From contig NC_016474.1 of assembly GCF_000226095.1 (NCBI RefSeq), positions 2,852,001 to 2,916,000 on the forward strand: 64,000 nucleotides of DNA, read 5' to 3'. Origin of the DNA: Thermothelomyces thermophilus ATCC 42464. Taxonomy: Eukaryota; Ascomycota; Sordariomycetes; Sordariales; Chaetomiaceae. The notes under the pieces are model-generated. The model had not been told where the DNA came from, did no database searches, and was given only the letters and a program-made list of their open reading frames with translations. Of the stretch, positions 1 to 13,458 are shown piece after piece. Numbering within the stretch: the first letter of the stretch is position 1; each line of letters starts with the position of its first letter. Made by a program: the position numbers and the translations under genes.

Positions 1-3000
1 CTTCGTTTTGTATCTGGCTCGTGTGGTAGATCTTGAAGAACTTTAGTTATGCTCCTTCTTTAAGCTTGATCTTGTGATCCTATGGGCTATGTTCTAGTAG
101 TCCTTCTAGATATTTCGGTTCGAATGCTAGGTATCCTTCGTATTCCTTTGGTACTTCTCTAGTCTTGTCTCGTCTCTCGGTTTTCTAGTAGTATACGAAC
201 TTGGTTCTATCTATGGCGATGCTGGCGATTTCTCCTATCTTAACCTATTGCTCTAATTACAGTGCTCTATATTCGTTAACGGAGAGAACAGCTATCGGCG
301 ATTTAGCTCGTTCCTCCTGTCGCGATACCGATGTCGTTATGCCGCCTCTTCTAGAGTCTGTAGTAGTCTGTCTGCCACTGTCCGTCTCTTACGGTAGATC
401 CGTAGGATATGCCTTTCTCTAAGCATTGTCTGCTTGTAATCCTTGCGTGCTCCCTATCTCGCTAGTCGAATACGACTCCGTTTAGGGTTGTAGGTAGCTA
501 CCATTCTTCTAGCTAATGTCTAGGTTATAGTCTTCATGCCATAGTAACCCTAATATTATATCTTTGTTATTACCTATGTCTATAATGCTAAATACGACTG
601 CTATAGTCTTTCTTGCTATAGTGATGTCGATCGGTTCGGTCTCCTTATATACCTATTACGTCGGAAATGGCCCTTTGACTATGCCATGCTTCCGCTTTAT
701 TCTCTAGGGTATCCGTAGCTGATTTACAAGCATTGGCGAAATCAGGTTCATCTCTACTTTACTATCTACTAGTATAAGCATTTCGTGCTGTTTCTACTAT
801 GCTGTTATCCACAATCGCTTGTCTTACCACCGTCGTCTAAAGATTGTAGCGATTTCCTATGTTTCTACCGGGAGGTCTCGATATAATGGTCTCTTACGCC
901 AGTCCCTCCTGTACTACGCTACCACTTGCCGCTATGTAGGCGTTAATGGTTTCCGGGCCCCTCGAAGGGCCCTGACCCGTTTCCTAGGTTAGTGCTAACC
1001 TCTTCGGTTATTTGGCTAATAGCGGCTTCGTTAATCGTGCTCATTTCTATAAGCTATTAAGTGCTTACGGCTTCCTACTATTAGGTCTGTTCTGCTTTCC
1101 GTCATGCGTGCTATAGCTTCGTCTAAAGCTCCCGAATTTGTAATTTCTTTTCGTCCGTGTGATAGAGGCAATCGTTACTCTAGCACGAGTCCTATATATC
1201 CTATCCGGTTCTGCAGTACCTAGGCTAGGCTTGTCTTAGAACTACCGTAACGCTTTCTAAATCGCAGGCTTCGATCTTCTAGAGTAATTCGGCCGCTCTG
1301 TTTCCTGTATCGTAGACCTATTCCACGGGGCGTAAGCTTCCGTCCTCGTTTCCTCGTCGGGTCGGCTAGTGATTGTTTTCGAATTTGTCGCGGAAGTGGT
1401 ATCGGCATTCGTGTGCCACACACTAGAACTAAGGCACTTGCGCATGTGCCTCGTGTCGAGGGTGCAGTCGTGTAGCGTTGCCTAGGAGGTATTAGAATTC
1501 TTTCCTGAATCCTTCCCATTGTACGTAGACTGTAGGTACTCTAGTGCTAACATAGGAGTGTTTCTTCTAGTAGCTTTCCTATATACGCTTATCTTTTCTA
1601 CGGTTCGCATATATAAACTAATATTCTAGGTTTTATATGTCATTACTAAGTTGCTAGCTGTTAAGATACTTGGTGTAGCTATTAGGCCTATTATATGTCA
1701 TAGGCTATTCTCCTTTGATAGTTTCTATGATACGTTAGAGTTCCCTTATCTCGTCCCTCATTCTATCGCTTTGCTAGGTAAGTCGAATCAAGTGTCTATC
1801 CTGTTCGTGTAGTTCCGCGTTAAGCCAAAAAACTTCGTTACGATACTATTCGATTCGTTCCTAGAGGAATAGAACATTAGGTCCAGGTCTTTCGATTCCT
1901 TAGGTGTTGGTTGTCCACGATCTATCCTGCCTCTACGTGACTGTGAAACCCTACTGCCTTAAGGCTAGGAGAATCGAAACTGGTGGTGTATACTCTCTTG
2001 CCATGTCCTATTCGGCAAGACCTGTCTCTGGGTCTACAGTGACTAGTTCGGAGTACGGTGCTTGTTCGTCTTTACCGTTGCTGTCGTATTTAAGACTGTC
2101 TATGTCACTGCCTTTGTCTTCGTAGCTTGTGGCTGCTACTTCGATAACGTCCTTGGTGGTTTCGTCGATAGCTATAATTTCCTTTCTAGGGGCTGGTTTC
2201 CATTCTTTCTTCGGGCTCTGGTATTCTCGCTTATAATGCCCTTTCTTTCCGTAGTTATAGTAGGTAATATTGGACTTGTCTTTGGTCGTCTTCTTCTGGT
2301 CTTGCTTCTACGTTGCGTCTATATCTATAGCTCTAGGATACATCCTATATAAGGTACTAACGTACGCTCGCTTTTTCTTGTCGTTAGCCTTAACCGTGGT
2401 TCCGTTCATTTGTCCTTGTTTCTACTACTCCTATACGTAGAGTCGATCATCGATCCTAATAGCCTACGTGATGTATTTATCTAGAGTCTTAGGCTGATTG
2501 TACTTATATAGCTTGTCTTTGACCTTTTCCTTTAGGCTATTATAGAATAATTATATTAACGCCTCATTATTAAGCTAAGACTTGAGTATGTCCTATCTGA
2601 ACTATGCGGTGTAGGAGGCTGCTAACTTGGTCTATTGGAGATTAGCGAGTCTTTCTTACATATAAATCTTCTTGTCTTTATTGCCAAAAACCTTTCGAAG
2701 CTCTTCTTCGAAACGGTCGTAAGATCGGAAGACTATCTATATAAACGCGTCTTGGTCGTCTTCGTCTTCCTTAGTGAGATAGTCATTCTATATAGGCTCG
2801 AACTATCTAAGTGCCTTGCCCTCTAGCCTCGTAGCTATATAGAGGACTTTGGCTTTGTTATCTAGAAACTTGTCGTTATTAAGCCGGAAGTAGGATCAGA
2901 GGTTTGTCAAGAATCCTATGAGATCTTCCTTAGTTCCTCCGTATTTGCCAGGTAGTTTGATCTTGATGCGGCTCGCCTTAGCGGTCTCGAGCGCTTCGAT

Positions 3001-3790
3001 TTTGGCGTAGGCCTCGTTAACCAACTTCTGCGAGTACTTTTCGCGATTCTCGAGTTCCTTGATTCAAGCTTAAGCAGCCTTGTCTCTCTGGTCTAACTCC
3101 TGGATCTACTGCTAGAGTTAACCAAGCTAAGTGAGCAGCTGTTCGGCCGTGACGTCGGTAGCCATGTCGATGTCGAGGTCGAAGTCACCTCCGTTCTAAA
3201 CCATGACAGAACAAAGGGAGTGGTAACAACGTGTGACGAACCTAACTTAGACTGCTTCTGAAAGGGTCCAGACGGAGGTAGGTTGAGCGGGACAAGTAGG
3301 CAGGTCGTCTAAGGGATTCGGTGAAGCCAAAGGGTTTATAACAACACTTAGAGTTATCTCTTATAGTAATTAGCAATGCTTGGTATAAGTACTATGATTA
3401 TGATTGTTACTACTGGCGAACTCCTAGAGTCTACTATAACGAGTGACTATTTACATGTATATATACTCCTAGGATCACTAGCAGTTGTGGTGATCATTTA
3501 TACTGGCTTACCTGGCTTATATCGTGAGCCAGTGATCCTCTGTTGGGATCATTTCTTGCTAAGCGTGATCCCGTCCTGATTAGTCTATCATTCCTTTGGC
3601 TTGATTGGCCCGTTCGTGCCAGTGGCTTAGGCGGCATCTGCATGTATATTTCCGTGACAGCTAGTGATCCTCTACTGGGATCATTTCTTGCTAAGTGTGA
3701 TCCTGTCCTAATTGGTCTATTATTCTTTGGCTTGATTGGCCTGTTTGTGTCGGTGGCCTAGGCGGTAGCTGTATATATATTTCCGTGACA
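1..3790 (-). mobile_element. Ty3/gypsy chromovirus copy B, partial (5' LTR, gag, start of pol)
   Basis: This is the 5' part of the same element as copy A. It is colinear with copy A at a constant offset of 10227 bases: a frame at 201-422 matches 10428-10649, and the LTR edge at 3232 matches 13459. It runs off the left window edge in pol. The gag start codon is at about 3203 on the minus strand, and the ruined zinc knuckle is near 2230-2275. It keeps more G and C than copies A and C, for example Gly and Arg codons in the knuckle that are Arg and stop in copy C, so it is younger or less mutated. Its LTR has a different U3 from copies A and C. Confidence 0.85.
3232..3790 (-). repeat. 5' LTR of copy B, with internal tandem duplication
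   Basis: The LTR has TGT..ACA-type ends: it starts TGTCACGG at 3790 on the minus strand and ends at 3232. It is 559 bp long. The gag-proximal half matches the 452-bp LTRs of copies A and C. The U3 half is different and matches the solo LTR at 22475-22907. Two copies of a roughly 132-bp unit lie in tandem at 3531-3662 and 3663-3790. Confidence 0.85.
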
Positions 3791-6296
3791 GGTAGCTAAC
3801 GATCTACTTATTAGTCTTAAGACTAGGACTTGTAAGCCATTCTAGCCTTCTAGCTACTACTTCCCTAGGGTAGGGAATAGGCCTAGTATATAGTTTGTTA
3901 AAGAGCTTCTAGGTATTACCGCTCCCTAGGTAGTTAGCGATTTCTTCCCCTAGAACTTAAGTTATAAAGAGGTACTAAAGAAAGAGCCTTAGGGTTTCGG
4001 GATCCTCCCCCGGGAGGAGCAAAGGTGGTCCTATACTTGGTTAGCTCGGCCCTCTAGTCGGAGGGAGAGGAACCGATCCTTCTCTTCTTCTTCGATCTAA
4101 CTCTCTAACGTTATCCCTATACGTATTTGCCGTCGGAAGACTTATATAGAGTCGCTTAAAACCTAGACTGCTAATATTTGAAAATAAATCGCTTAGTAGA
4201 ACACTTACCTAATGGTACCTAGCTATCTAACTAGGTAGAGAAGACATTTTGTTTAGCGTTTTTATAAATCGGCGATTTGTAGTTTATAGTTATTGATTAT
4301 AGAAAAGAGAGGGGAGAGGAAGGTTAAGTTAAGGGTATTTATAGACCTTCTAGTTCCTCCTGGATACCTTCTTTATCTAGCTATTCTAGGCTATATTTAC
4401 TAGTTCTAGTACTATCTAATAGGTAACTATATTAGCCCTTATATAACTAGGTCATTCTTTATTATAACCCTAAGGAATGACCTTGACTTGCGTTTTATCT
4501 AGTAGTAACAAAGGAATATAACCTATTATATAATAGGTCATTCTAGCCTAGGTATACCTACTTTGAATAGAAGTCTAGTAGTTCTAGTACCCTAACTATT
4601 AAATCATTTAAAGGATAAATATTCCTTATTTCTCCTTAAACTTCTTCTTACTTTTCTACCCTTTTAACTAACTCTTGCTTATAATCGTCTTTCTCTACTT
4701 AGACGGCTAGTATTGCTTCTTCCTATATTACTTTCCCTTTAAACTTGCTATAAGCTCCTATAAGCAAGTTCGACTACTATATCTACCGAAAGAATTAAGC
4801 GCTAGAGATATAAATCCTCTGTCTAGAAAGATGTAGAAATCGATGAGGATACTGAGCCTATACTTCCCTTAATAACTAACTAGCCGGTAGATTTGATAAC
4901 TACCTAGGAAAATTGGTTCCTAACGCCTCCTAAGTTTGTATAGGTAGTAAGAGCAGCTTATTTAGAAGATCCCCTAATACTTTTAGATTATCTAAAGGTA
5001 GCCTTAATATAGTACTAGTATAAACCATTCCTTTTATATTATAGATTCTTCTTTATTAAGTACCTTAAGATATAGGTAGTCTTATATATTTACTAGGAGC
5101 TAAACCCTAATCCTAATACCTTAGAGTAGATATTTAGAATCCTAAGACTTGCTCCTACCTATATAGAATTCTTCTATACCTATAAGGGAGCTCTAGTAAA
5201 GTAGTTATATCTGGTTTTCGCGGAAATTAACAACAGTAGTCCGTTTAGTCGGTATATTCATACTATAGTTACCTACTAGACCCAAGTTCTTAGGTTATTT
5301 ATCTAGGTGTTTAGGGATATATAAAAATAACTTCCTCCCTCTGGTTAAAGGAAGAGCTAATTGGAGATATAGGAATCCGGCACTATACTAGGCCTATAAA
5401 TAGTCTTACCGAAGGTTAATAACTAAGGTTATCCCTCTAAGGAACAAGAAGCCTATTACTATCTACGCTATATAGCTATTCTACAGCTACGTTTTAATAG
5501 GTTCTATCCTGGACAGATAGTATAGAAACTGCCATTAGAGTAATAAGAAGTGCTTGTAGGAAGATATAGTTAATGATAGCTCCTAAGATCCTAACCTTCG
5601 GCTTATAGGTCGGGCTAAATTTGACTTTAATAGCTAGCTAAAGAATGTCTAGCTAGTAATGTAGAAAAAGGGTTCTCCAATTTTAATAGATTTAGATAGT
5701 ATGGTTAGAGATTAACAGGTAGCTTATAAATAGGGTAGACGGCATTTATAGGTAGGGATTTGGGGATTTAGGAAAAGGGGGCAAAGGCAGTATAGAAAAG
5801 GGGTAATTAGGGGTTTAGGTAGTAAAGAGTAAATAGAAATGAAATTAAACGAGGTTAACTTATACTTCCATCAATAGCTTGAAGGTCAAAATCTAGGTGG
5901 TTTCCCTCTGGTTAGTTCGACTATAAGCTCCTACTATTACCATCGTTACTCTTAGGCTTTGAATCTAGTAAGTCAGTCGCTCAATTGTAATTGCCTAGTT
6001 CGTCTAGGGGCTTCCTCCTCTATTACTACTTCTTTAAACGCTTCTAGTAATAAAGAACCTACTTAGTTCTAGGGATTCTACTTGCCTAGAAAACTATTAG
6101 ATCTATCGGCTTTAAGCTATACTCCATCTTACTTAAAAAACTTCTTAATGTAGTTTACGAAATATAATATCTATATAGTCATACTATTAAGAGTCTCTAG
6201 ATAGTAGGTATTTCTATTCCTAACTTCTTAGACCTAATATAGACTATACTACTAATACTAGAGTTTTCGAAACAAGCTTATATCGATCTACTAAAT
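3791..6296 (-). mobile_element. Element D, distal (3') part, left of the copy A insertion
   Basis: This stretch lies between copy B and copy A. Just left of the copy A insertion (about 6050-6296, minus strand), the translation continues the integrase C-terminal region that is left open at 13911 on the other side of copy A. So this is the far part of element D. Further left (3791-5900) I see only degenerate sequence with no domain I can name. Its own 3' LTR was not found. Confidence 0.6.
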
Positions 6297-6748
6297 TGTA
6301 ACGAACCTAACTCAAACTTCTTCTAAAAGGGTTCAGACAGAGGTAAATTAAGCGGGACAAGCGTACAGGTCGTCTAAGGGATTTGGTAAAGCCAAAGGGT
6401 TTACAACAACACTAGAGTTATCTCTCATAGTAGTCAGCGATGCTTGGTATAAGTACTATAATTATAGGTTACTATCACTAGTAAACTCCTAGAGTCTACT
6501 ATAACGAGTGATTATTTATATATATATATACTTCTGTCGGTCGCTTATAGTCCCCTTCTAGCCTGCCCTAGGATCGTCTTTGGTAGCTAGCTATCCTCCG
6601 CTATCCTTCCCTTTTGGCAATTGTTCGCCTGTGGTAGCCTGTGCTCCCTAGCGATCCCATGTTAGCCTCGCTCTATGCCCTTCTTAATTAGTGGCTTGTT
6701 TAGCCTACTACGCCCTACTAGGTTGCGGTATATAGTTAGCTCGTAATA
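6297..6748 (-). repeat. 3' LTR of copy A
   Basis: 452 bp, the same length as the other three LTRs of this subfamily. The polypurine tract (minus strand AAAGAGGGGGCAT) abuts its 5' end at 6749-6763. The target duplication TAAAT lies directly outside at 6292-6296. Confidence 0.93.
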
Positions 6749-6867
6749 TAATGCCCCCTCTTTAGGGCTTTCGACCTGAAAGCTTCTTATAAGTTGTTTT
6801 AAACACTACTAATACCTCTTTTTTTCCCCTATAGGTAACGTCCTTCTTTTGCTAGCTTCCTTCTGCT

Positions 6868-7575
6868 ATAGCTAATCGTGTTCCTAGGAACCGTCGTAAT
6901 CTTAAGCGCGAACGACACGCTATTACGATTAAGATTAAGCGAGAGGGTTACAAGGTTACTATACCTTATAAGCGTTATTAGAATGTAAAGCTATAAAAGT
7001 ATTATATAATAATAGAGGGTTTAAACAAATATTAGAACTATATTCGTATAGGTAAGAAGTATAATAGCCTAAACGTTATAGATACCTATAGGTTCTTTAT
7101 TACTTTCCTTTATAGTTCTAGGTTACTAACTATCTTAGTCCTTTTAAATTTATCAGAGTAGGAGAAGATTTCGAAAGAGATTACTAAGACTAAGGCACTT
7201 CTTACTTAGACGCTAAGCCATTTAAGTCAATTACATCATTTATAGCAATCCCTATACGATCATAGTACTAAAGTTTTTCATCGTAGTATAGCTTGTCTAG
7301 AGGAGGAGGAAGAACTAGATACTCCTCTACTAATATTAGAGATATAGACCCTTACAAGTTAGGTTTAGGCGTTAGGTACTTTTGACGTGCTTGATTAGGA
7401 GTCGATCGGGTTAGATCCTAGTCCTAATTCTAGCAGGTTCCCCTCTTTTTCTATTAAGGAATAGGCTTTAGAGCTAGTTCTTATAGCTAGTTAGGATTCT
7501 ACTAATAGAACTACTCTAGTTTCTTAGGGCAACTTAGGTTTTTAACTAGTTCCTATAAGTTATCTTCTAATCTAA
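6868..7575 (+). pseudogene. Antisense reading frame in copy A (cysteine-motif protein, dead)
   Basis: Opposite to pol, between the chromodomain and the 3' LTR, one plus-strand frame stays in phase for about 236 codons. It is broken only by TAG/TAA codons of the kind RIP makes from CAG, CAA and TGG. It opens with ATA where an ATG is likely to have been. The N-terminal part is basic, followed by spaced Tyr residues at positions that fit former Cys pairs (RIP turns TGC/TGT into TAC/TAT). The middle is Leu/Ser/Arg-rich and coiled-coil-like, then comes an acidic run (EEEEELD), then FDVLD and GLDPSP motifs. Cysteine-rich hypothetical proteins with a similar layout are, from memory, common in ascomycete transposon-rich DNA; I cannot name a function. 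Its 3' end overlaps the end of pol tail to tail. Confidence 0.6.
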
Positions 7576-8110
7576 AATTAAGCTATTTAACTAGGTACTA
7601 TAGTTTTCTATTAGTAATATATAAATCTAGGATTTTTTCGATGTCCTATTCTTCCTCTTTGTCCTTTACTTCGATATATGTAGTAACCTTAGTGTTCTTC
7701 GGCGCTAGTTCGAGAAGTAAAATATAAAAAATATCTGTTTGTAGTTATATAGATAATAGTAATGATAGTCGGTAGTTAGATGTCGAGATTCGTTCTTTGA
7801 TAACGAAGGGTCTAACTTTCTTGAAGTCTAGCTTTGTGCTTAGTTATTTGGTTTACAGGTTTTGTATAATTAGATAGACTTTGTCTCCCTTCTCTAGGCA
7901 AGGTCGTTCGAGCCTATGTTTATCGTAGTAGTTCTTTATTCTAGTTCTGATAAACTCGAGTTCCTTTTTAAGCTTCTTATATAGTATGTGTATTTGTTTT
8001 GCTTTGACTATTGCTTTTGGCACTATAACCTCTAGTCCTTGCCTAAGGTCTACTTTATATCTATAGTTTGTAAAGAACAGTATAACTTTAGTCGTTTCTA
8101 TTAGCATTAT
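7500..8110 (-). pseudogene. Copy A integrase C-terminus and chromodomain
   Basis: The frame at 7853-8107 (84 residues) is still open and encodes the basic integrase C-terminal region. It is followed by an interrupted chromodomain: an acidic lead, then VEKILD-, YLVKW- and ENL-like motifs, with Trp and Gln codons turned into stops. Chromodomains at the pol C-terminus define the chromovirus lineage and guide integration into heterochromatin. Confidence 0.75.
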
Positions 8111-11100
8111 ATTATAAGCAAGTTATACTATTAGTAATAGTATGACCTAGTCGTCTTGCTAGTAGTTAATATAAGAATGGAGGTATTACTTGATAACTTG
8201 GTTTAGTCGCTCTGTTTATCTGTTAGTCTATAGGTAGTATACTATTAATAGCTTGCTATTAACACCTAATCGTTATATTAACGCTTACTAGAACTTTGAT
8301 ACAAACTTAGTATCTCTATCGGTAATCTATTCCTATAGCTAAGCATATATTGATATGACTTGCCGATAGATTACGTCTACTAACTGTTCCGCTATCTAGG
8401 ACTCCTTATAAGGAAAGAAGTATACCTATTTAGTTAGGCGGTCTACTATGGTGAGAATACTATCGTAGATTACCCCTATAGCCATGTCCTTAGATTCTAG
8501 CAATTTTATGATAAAGTCTATTGTAACTAAACTCTATAGTTTGTTAGCTATTAGCAGTAGCTAAAGTAGCCTATACGGCTTATATTATACCGTTTTGCTT
8601 CGATTGCAAATGTTGTAGTTCTATACGACTTTCTTAACTTGTACCGTTAACTATAGAAAGTCGTAGTATTTCTTAACTTGTACGATAGTCTTTATAACTC
8701 CTTTATATCCTCCGAGTTTCGACTTATAGAGGTCTTAAATCATTTGTAGCTATTAATCTTTGTTATAGATATATACTTTGCCTTGGTACTAGAGTTTTCT
8801 ATCTTTTTCTTCTACTCTGTTAGGTACTACTAGTCCGGGTGCTACTTAATACTATGTCTCGTTAATCCTTTCTTCTTAAAAGATTACGTAACATTCTAGG
8901 AACGAGTCAAGTAGATTATCTTCTATAGATATCTATATTTTATAATGTAGCGTTCTGTCTATTTGTTCCTTGAATAATGGTAGCGTTATTTCCGTTTATC
9001 CTTCTATATAATCCGTTCGTTAGCTTAAGGCGTCTGCTTGTACGTTCTCTTTACCCTTCTTATAGCAGATCTCAAAATTGAATTCCATAAGGAATTCTGC
9101 CCATTATATTTATTGTCCGTTAAGCTCCTTTGTCATCGTAAAGTATTATAAATTCTTATAATCTATATATACTTATACTAGTTTAATTGTACTACTAAGG
9201 TATAGTTACTATTCTTTAAAAGCTTCGATAATTGTAAGTAGTTCCTTGTCATAGATTAGATAATTAAGATATAATCTATTAAGCTTCTTTAAAAAGAAGG
9301 CTATAGGATATAGCTTCCCTTGTTCGTTTCATTATCCTAACTATCCTCTGATAGCGTAATCTAAAGCGTCCGTTTTTACCTTAAATGGCTTCTTAGGGTC
9401 TAGTAGCACTAATATTAGATCTTTAGTAATGGCGTTATAGATCTACGTAAATGCTTGCTTATATTACTCTTCCTATTAGAATTTAGCGTTCTTCTTGGTA
9501 AGTTCGTATAAAGGTTATATAATCGCTCCGAAGTTCCTAATAAACATCTAGTAGAAGTTTATAAACCCAATGAAACTTCGTACTTCTATAACTAACGTCA
9601 GTTATAGCCAATTCTTGATAGCTTTAACCTTTAAAGGTTCCATCCAAATTTGTCCTAGGGATATCTTGTATCCTAAAAACACTATCTTCCTAACATAGAA
9701 TTCGCTCTTTTCCTTATTAACTAATAGCTTATATATGTATAACACGTCTAGCACTACTTTTATATACTTCCGGTATTTGTCTATCGTTTTAGAGAAGATA
9801 AGTATATTATCGAGATAATATACTATAAATTTGTTAAGAAAGGGTCGGATAGCTTGATCGATCAGGGCTTAGAACGTTGCCGGCGTGTTTATAAGTCTAA
9901 ATGGCATAACGAGGTACTTATAGTAGCCATAGGGTGTTCTAAAGGCCGTTTTCTACTCATCGCCTTCTTTAATCCGTATATAGTTATAGGCCGATGGCAA
10001 GTCAAGACGCGTAAAATATTAGGCTCCTGCTAATTGATCTCGGAGCCGTGAGATTAGTAATAACAGGTATCGGTTTTTCATAGTCTATTCGTTAAGTTAC
10101 CGATAGTTAATGTATAACTATAGCTTTCCGTCTTTCTTAGGTATAAATAGGATTAAGTAGCCTATTAGCGATGTTAACAGGTAGATATATCCTCTTCGAA
10201 GATTCTCCTCTAAATATTACTTAAGTTCTTTGTTCTATATCTAGCTTATATAGTAAATCTTAAAGAACTTTAGTTATACTCCTTCCTTAAGCTTAATCTT
10301 ATAATCCTATAGGTCGTATTCTAATAATCCTTCTAGATACTTCGGTTCAAATGCTAGGTATTCTTCGTATTCCCTTGGTACTTCCCTAGTCTTGTCTTAT
10401 CTCTTAGCCTTCTAATAGTATACGAACTTGGTTCTATCTATAGCGATACTAGCGATTTCTCCTATCTTAACCTATTACTCTAGTTATAATGCTCCGCATT
10501 CGTCAATAGAGAGAATAGCTATCGGCGGTTTAGCTTGTTCCTCTTATCGTAACGTTGGTATCGTTATACCGCTTTTTCTAGAGTCTGTAGTAATCTACCT
10601 GCCACTATCTATCTCTTATAGTAGATCTGTAGGATATGCCTTCCCCTAAGCATCGTCTGCTTACGATCCTTATATGCTCCCTATCTTACTAGTCAAATAT
10701 AACTCCATTCGGGGTCGTAGGTAGCTACTATTCTTCTAGCTAATGTCCGGGTTGTAATCTTTATACTATAGTAATCCTAATATTATATCTTTGTCATTAC
10801 CTATATCTATAATGCTAAATATAACTACCATAGTTTTCCCTACTATAGTAATATCGATCGGTTTAGTCTCTCTATATACCTATTATATTAGAAATAGCCC
10901 TTTAACTATGCTATGCTTTCGCTTCATTCTCTAGGGTATCTATAGCTAATTTACAAGTGTCGGCGAAATCAGGTTTATCTCTACTCTACTATCTACTAGT
11001 ACAAGCATTTCGTACTATTTCTATTATACTATTATCTATAATCGCTTGTCTTACTACCGTTGCCTAAAGATTACGGCGATTTTCTATGTTTCTGCTAGGA

Positions 11101-13458
11101 GGTCTCGATATAGTGGTCTCTTATGCTAGTTCCTCCTATACTACGTTACTACTCGCTATTATACGGGTATTAATGGTTTTCAGGCCCCTTAGAAGGCCCT
11201 AACCTATTTCCTAGGTTAGTGCTAACCTCTTTAATTATTTAGCTAATAGCGGCTTCGTCGATTATACTTATTTCTATAAGCTATTAAGTGCTAGTAGCTT
11301 CCTACCGTTAGATCTATTCTGCTTTCCGTTATATATACTATAGCTTTATCTAAAGCTTCTAGATCTATAATTTCTTTTCGTCCGTATAGTAGAGGTAGTT
11401 ATTACTCCGGCACGAGTCCTATATATCTTGTCTTGTTCCGTAGTACCTAGGCTAGGCTCGTTTTAGTACTACCGTAATGCCTTCTAGATCGCGAGCTTCA
11501 ATCTTCTAGAGCAATTTAGCCGCTCTATTTCCTACATTATAGACCCATTCCATAGGGCAGAGGCTTCCATTCTCATTTCTTTGTTAGGTTGGCTAGTGAT
11601 TGTTTTTAAATTTATCGCGAAAGTAGTATCGGCATTTGTGTAACATATACTAGAACTAGGGTACTTATATATATGCCTCGTGTCGCGGGTATGATTATAT
11701 AGCGTCGCCTAGAAGGTATTAGAATTCTTTTCCAAATCCTTCCTACTATATATAGACCGTAGGTACTCTAATGCTAAGGTAAGAGTATTTCTTCTAGTAG
11801 TTTTCCTATATACGTTCGTCTTTTCTACGGTTTACATATATAAACTAGTACTCTAGGTTCTATACGTTGTAGCTAAGTTACTAATCGTTAAAATACTTAG
11901 CATAGCTATTAGGCCTATTATATATTATAGGCTATTCCCCTTTGATAGTTTCTATAATATATTAGAGTTCCCTTATCTTGTCCCTTATCTTATTACTTTA
12001 CTAGGTAAGTCGAATCAAGCGTCTATCCTGTTTACGTAGTTCTATATTAAGCCGGAAAACTTCGTTATAGTACTATTCGATTCGTTCCTAAAGGAATGGA
12101 ACATTAGGTCTAGGTCTTTTAATTCCTTAGGTGTCGGTCGTCCATAATCTATCCCGCCTCTAGGTAACTATAAAACCCTACTACCTTAAGGCTAGGAGAA
12201 TCGAAATTGGTAGTGTATATTCTCCTACTATATCCTATTTAGCAAGACCCATTTCTAGGTCTATAGTAACCAGTTTAAAGTACGGTGCTTATTTATCTTC
12301 ACCGTCACCGTCACGTCTAAGACTATCTATATCGCTATCCCTGTTTTTATAGCTTGTAGCCGCTACTTCGATAACATCCTTGGCGGTTTCGTTAATAGCC
12401 GTAATTTCCTTTCTAAGGACTAGTTTCTAATCTTTTTTTAGGTTTCGACATTCTCGTTTATAGTGTCCTTTCGTTCTATAGTTATAATAGGTAACGTTAG
12501 ACTTGTCTTTAGTCGTCTTCTTCTTGTCTTGCTTCTATGCTATATCTATATCTATAGCTTTAGGATACGTCCTATATAAGGTATTAATATATGCTCGTTT
12601 TTTCTTGTCATTAGCCTTAACCGTAGTTCTATTTATCTAACCTCGTTTTTGCTACTCTTATATATAGAGTTAATTATCGATCTTAATAGCCTATATAATA
12701 TATTTATCTAGGGTCTTAGGCTAGTTATACTTATATAGCTTATCTTTAACCTTTTCCTTTAAGCTATTATAGAATAGTTATATTAATACCTTATTATTAA
12801 GCTAAGACTTAAGTATATTCTATCTAAACTATATAATATAAGAGGCTACTAACTTAGTCCATCGGAGATTAGTAAGTCTTTCTTATATATAAATCTTCTT
12901 GTCTTTGTCACTAAAAACCTTCTAAAGCTCTTCTTTAAACTAGTTATAGGATTAAAAGACTACCTACATAAATATATCTCGGTCATCTTCGTCTTCCTTA
13001 GTAAGATAGTCATTCTATATAGGCTTAAACTATCTAAGTACCTTGCCCTCCAGTCTCGTAGCTATATAGAGGACTTTGGCTTTGTCGTCTAGAAACTTAT
13101 CGTCATTAAGCCAGAAGTAGGATCGGAGGTTCGTTAAGAATCCTACAAGATCTTCCTTGGTTCCTCTATATTTGCTAGGTAGTTCGATCTTAATATAGCT
13201 TGCTTTAGCGCCCTCGAGTGCCTTAATTTTAGCGTAGGCCTTGTTAACTAGCTTCTATAAGTACTTTTCGCCGTTCTTGAGCTCCTTGATCCGAGCTTAA
13301 GCAACCTTGTCTCTCTAATCTAACTCCTAGATCTGCTACTAGAGTTAACCAAGCTAAGTAAGCAACTATTTAGCTATAATATTAGTAGTTATATTAATAT
13401 CGAGGTCGAAATTACCTCTATTTTAAGCTATAATGGAATAAAGGGAGTAATAGTAATA

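Noticed and set aside
201-422. Frames at 201-422, 10428-10649 and 27667-27870 as a gene family
   Set aside because: They are the antisense of the gag-pol junction in three chromovirus copies, repeated only because the element is repeated. No start or motif supports coding.
3531-3790. Two direct repeats as a possible CRISPR array
   Set aside because: Only two long tandem units with no spacers, inside an LTR of a eukaryotic genome.
5400-5900. Plus-strand coding-like stretch in element D flank
   Set aside because: Some residues read plausibly but stops are frequent and no domain was found; too weak to annotate.
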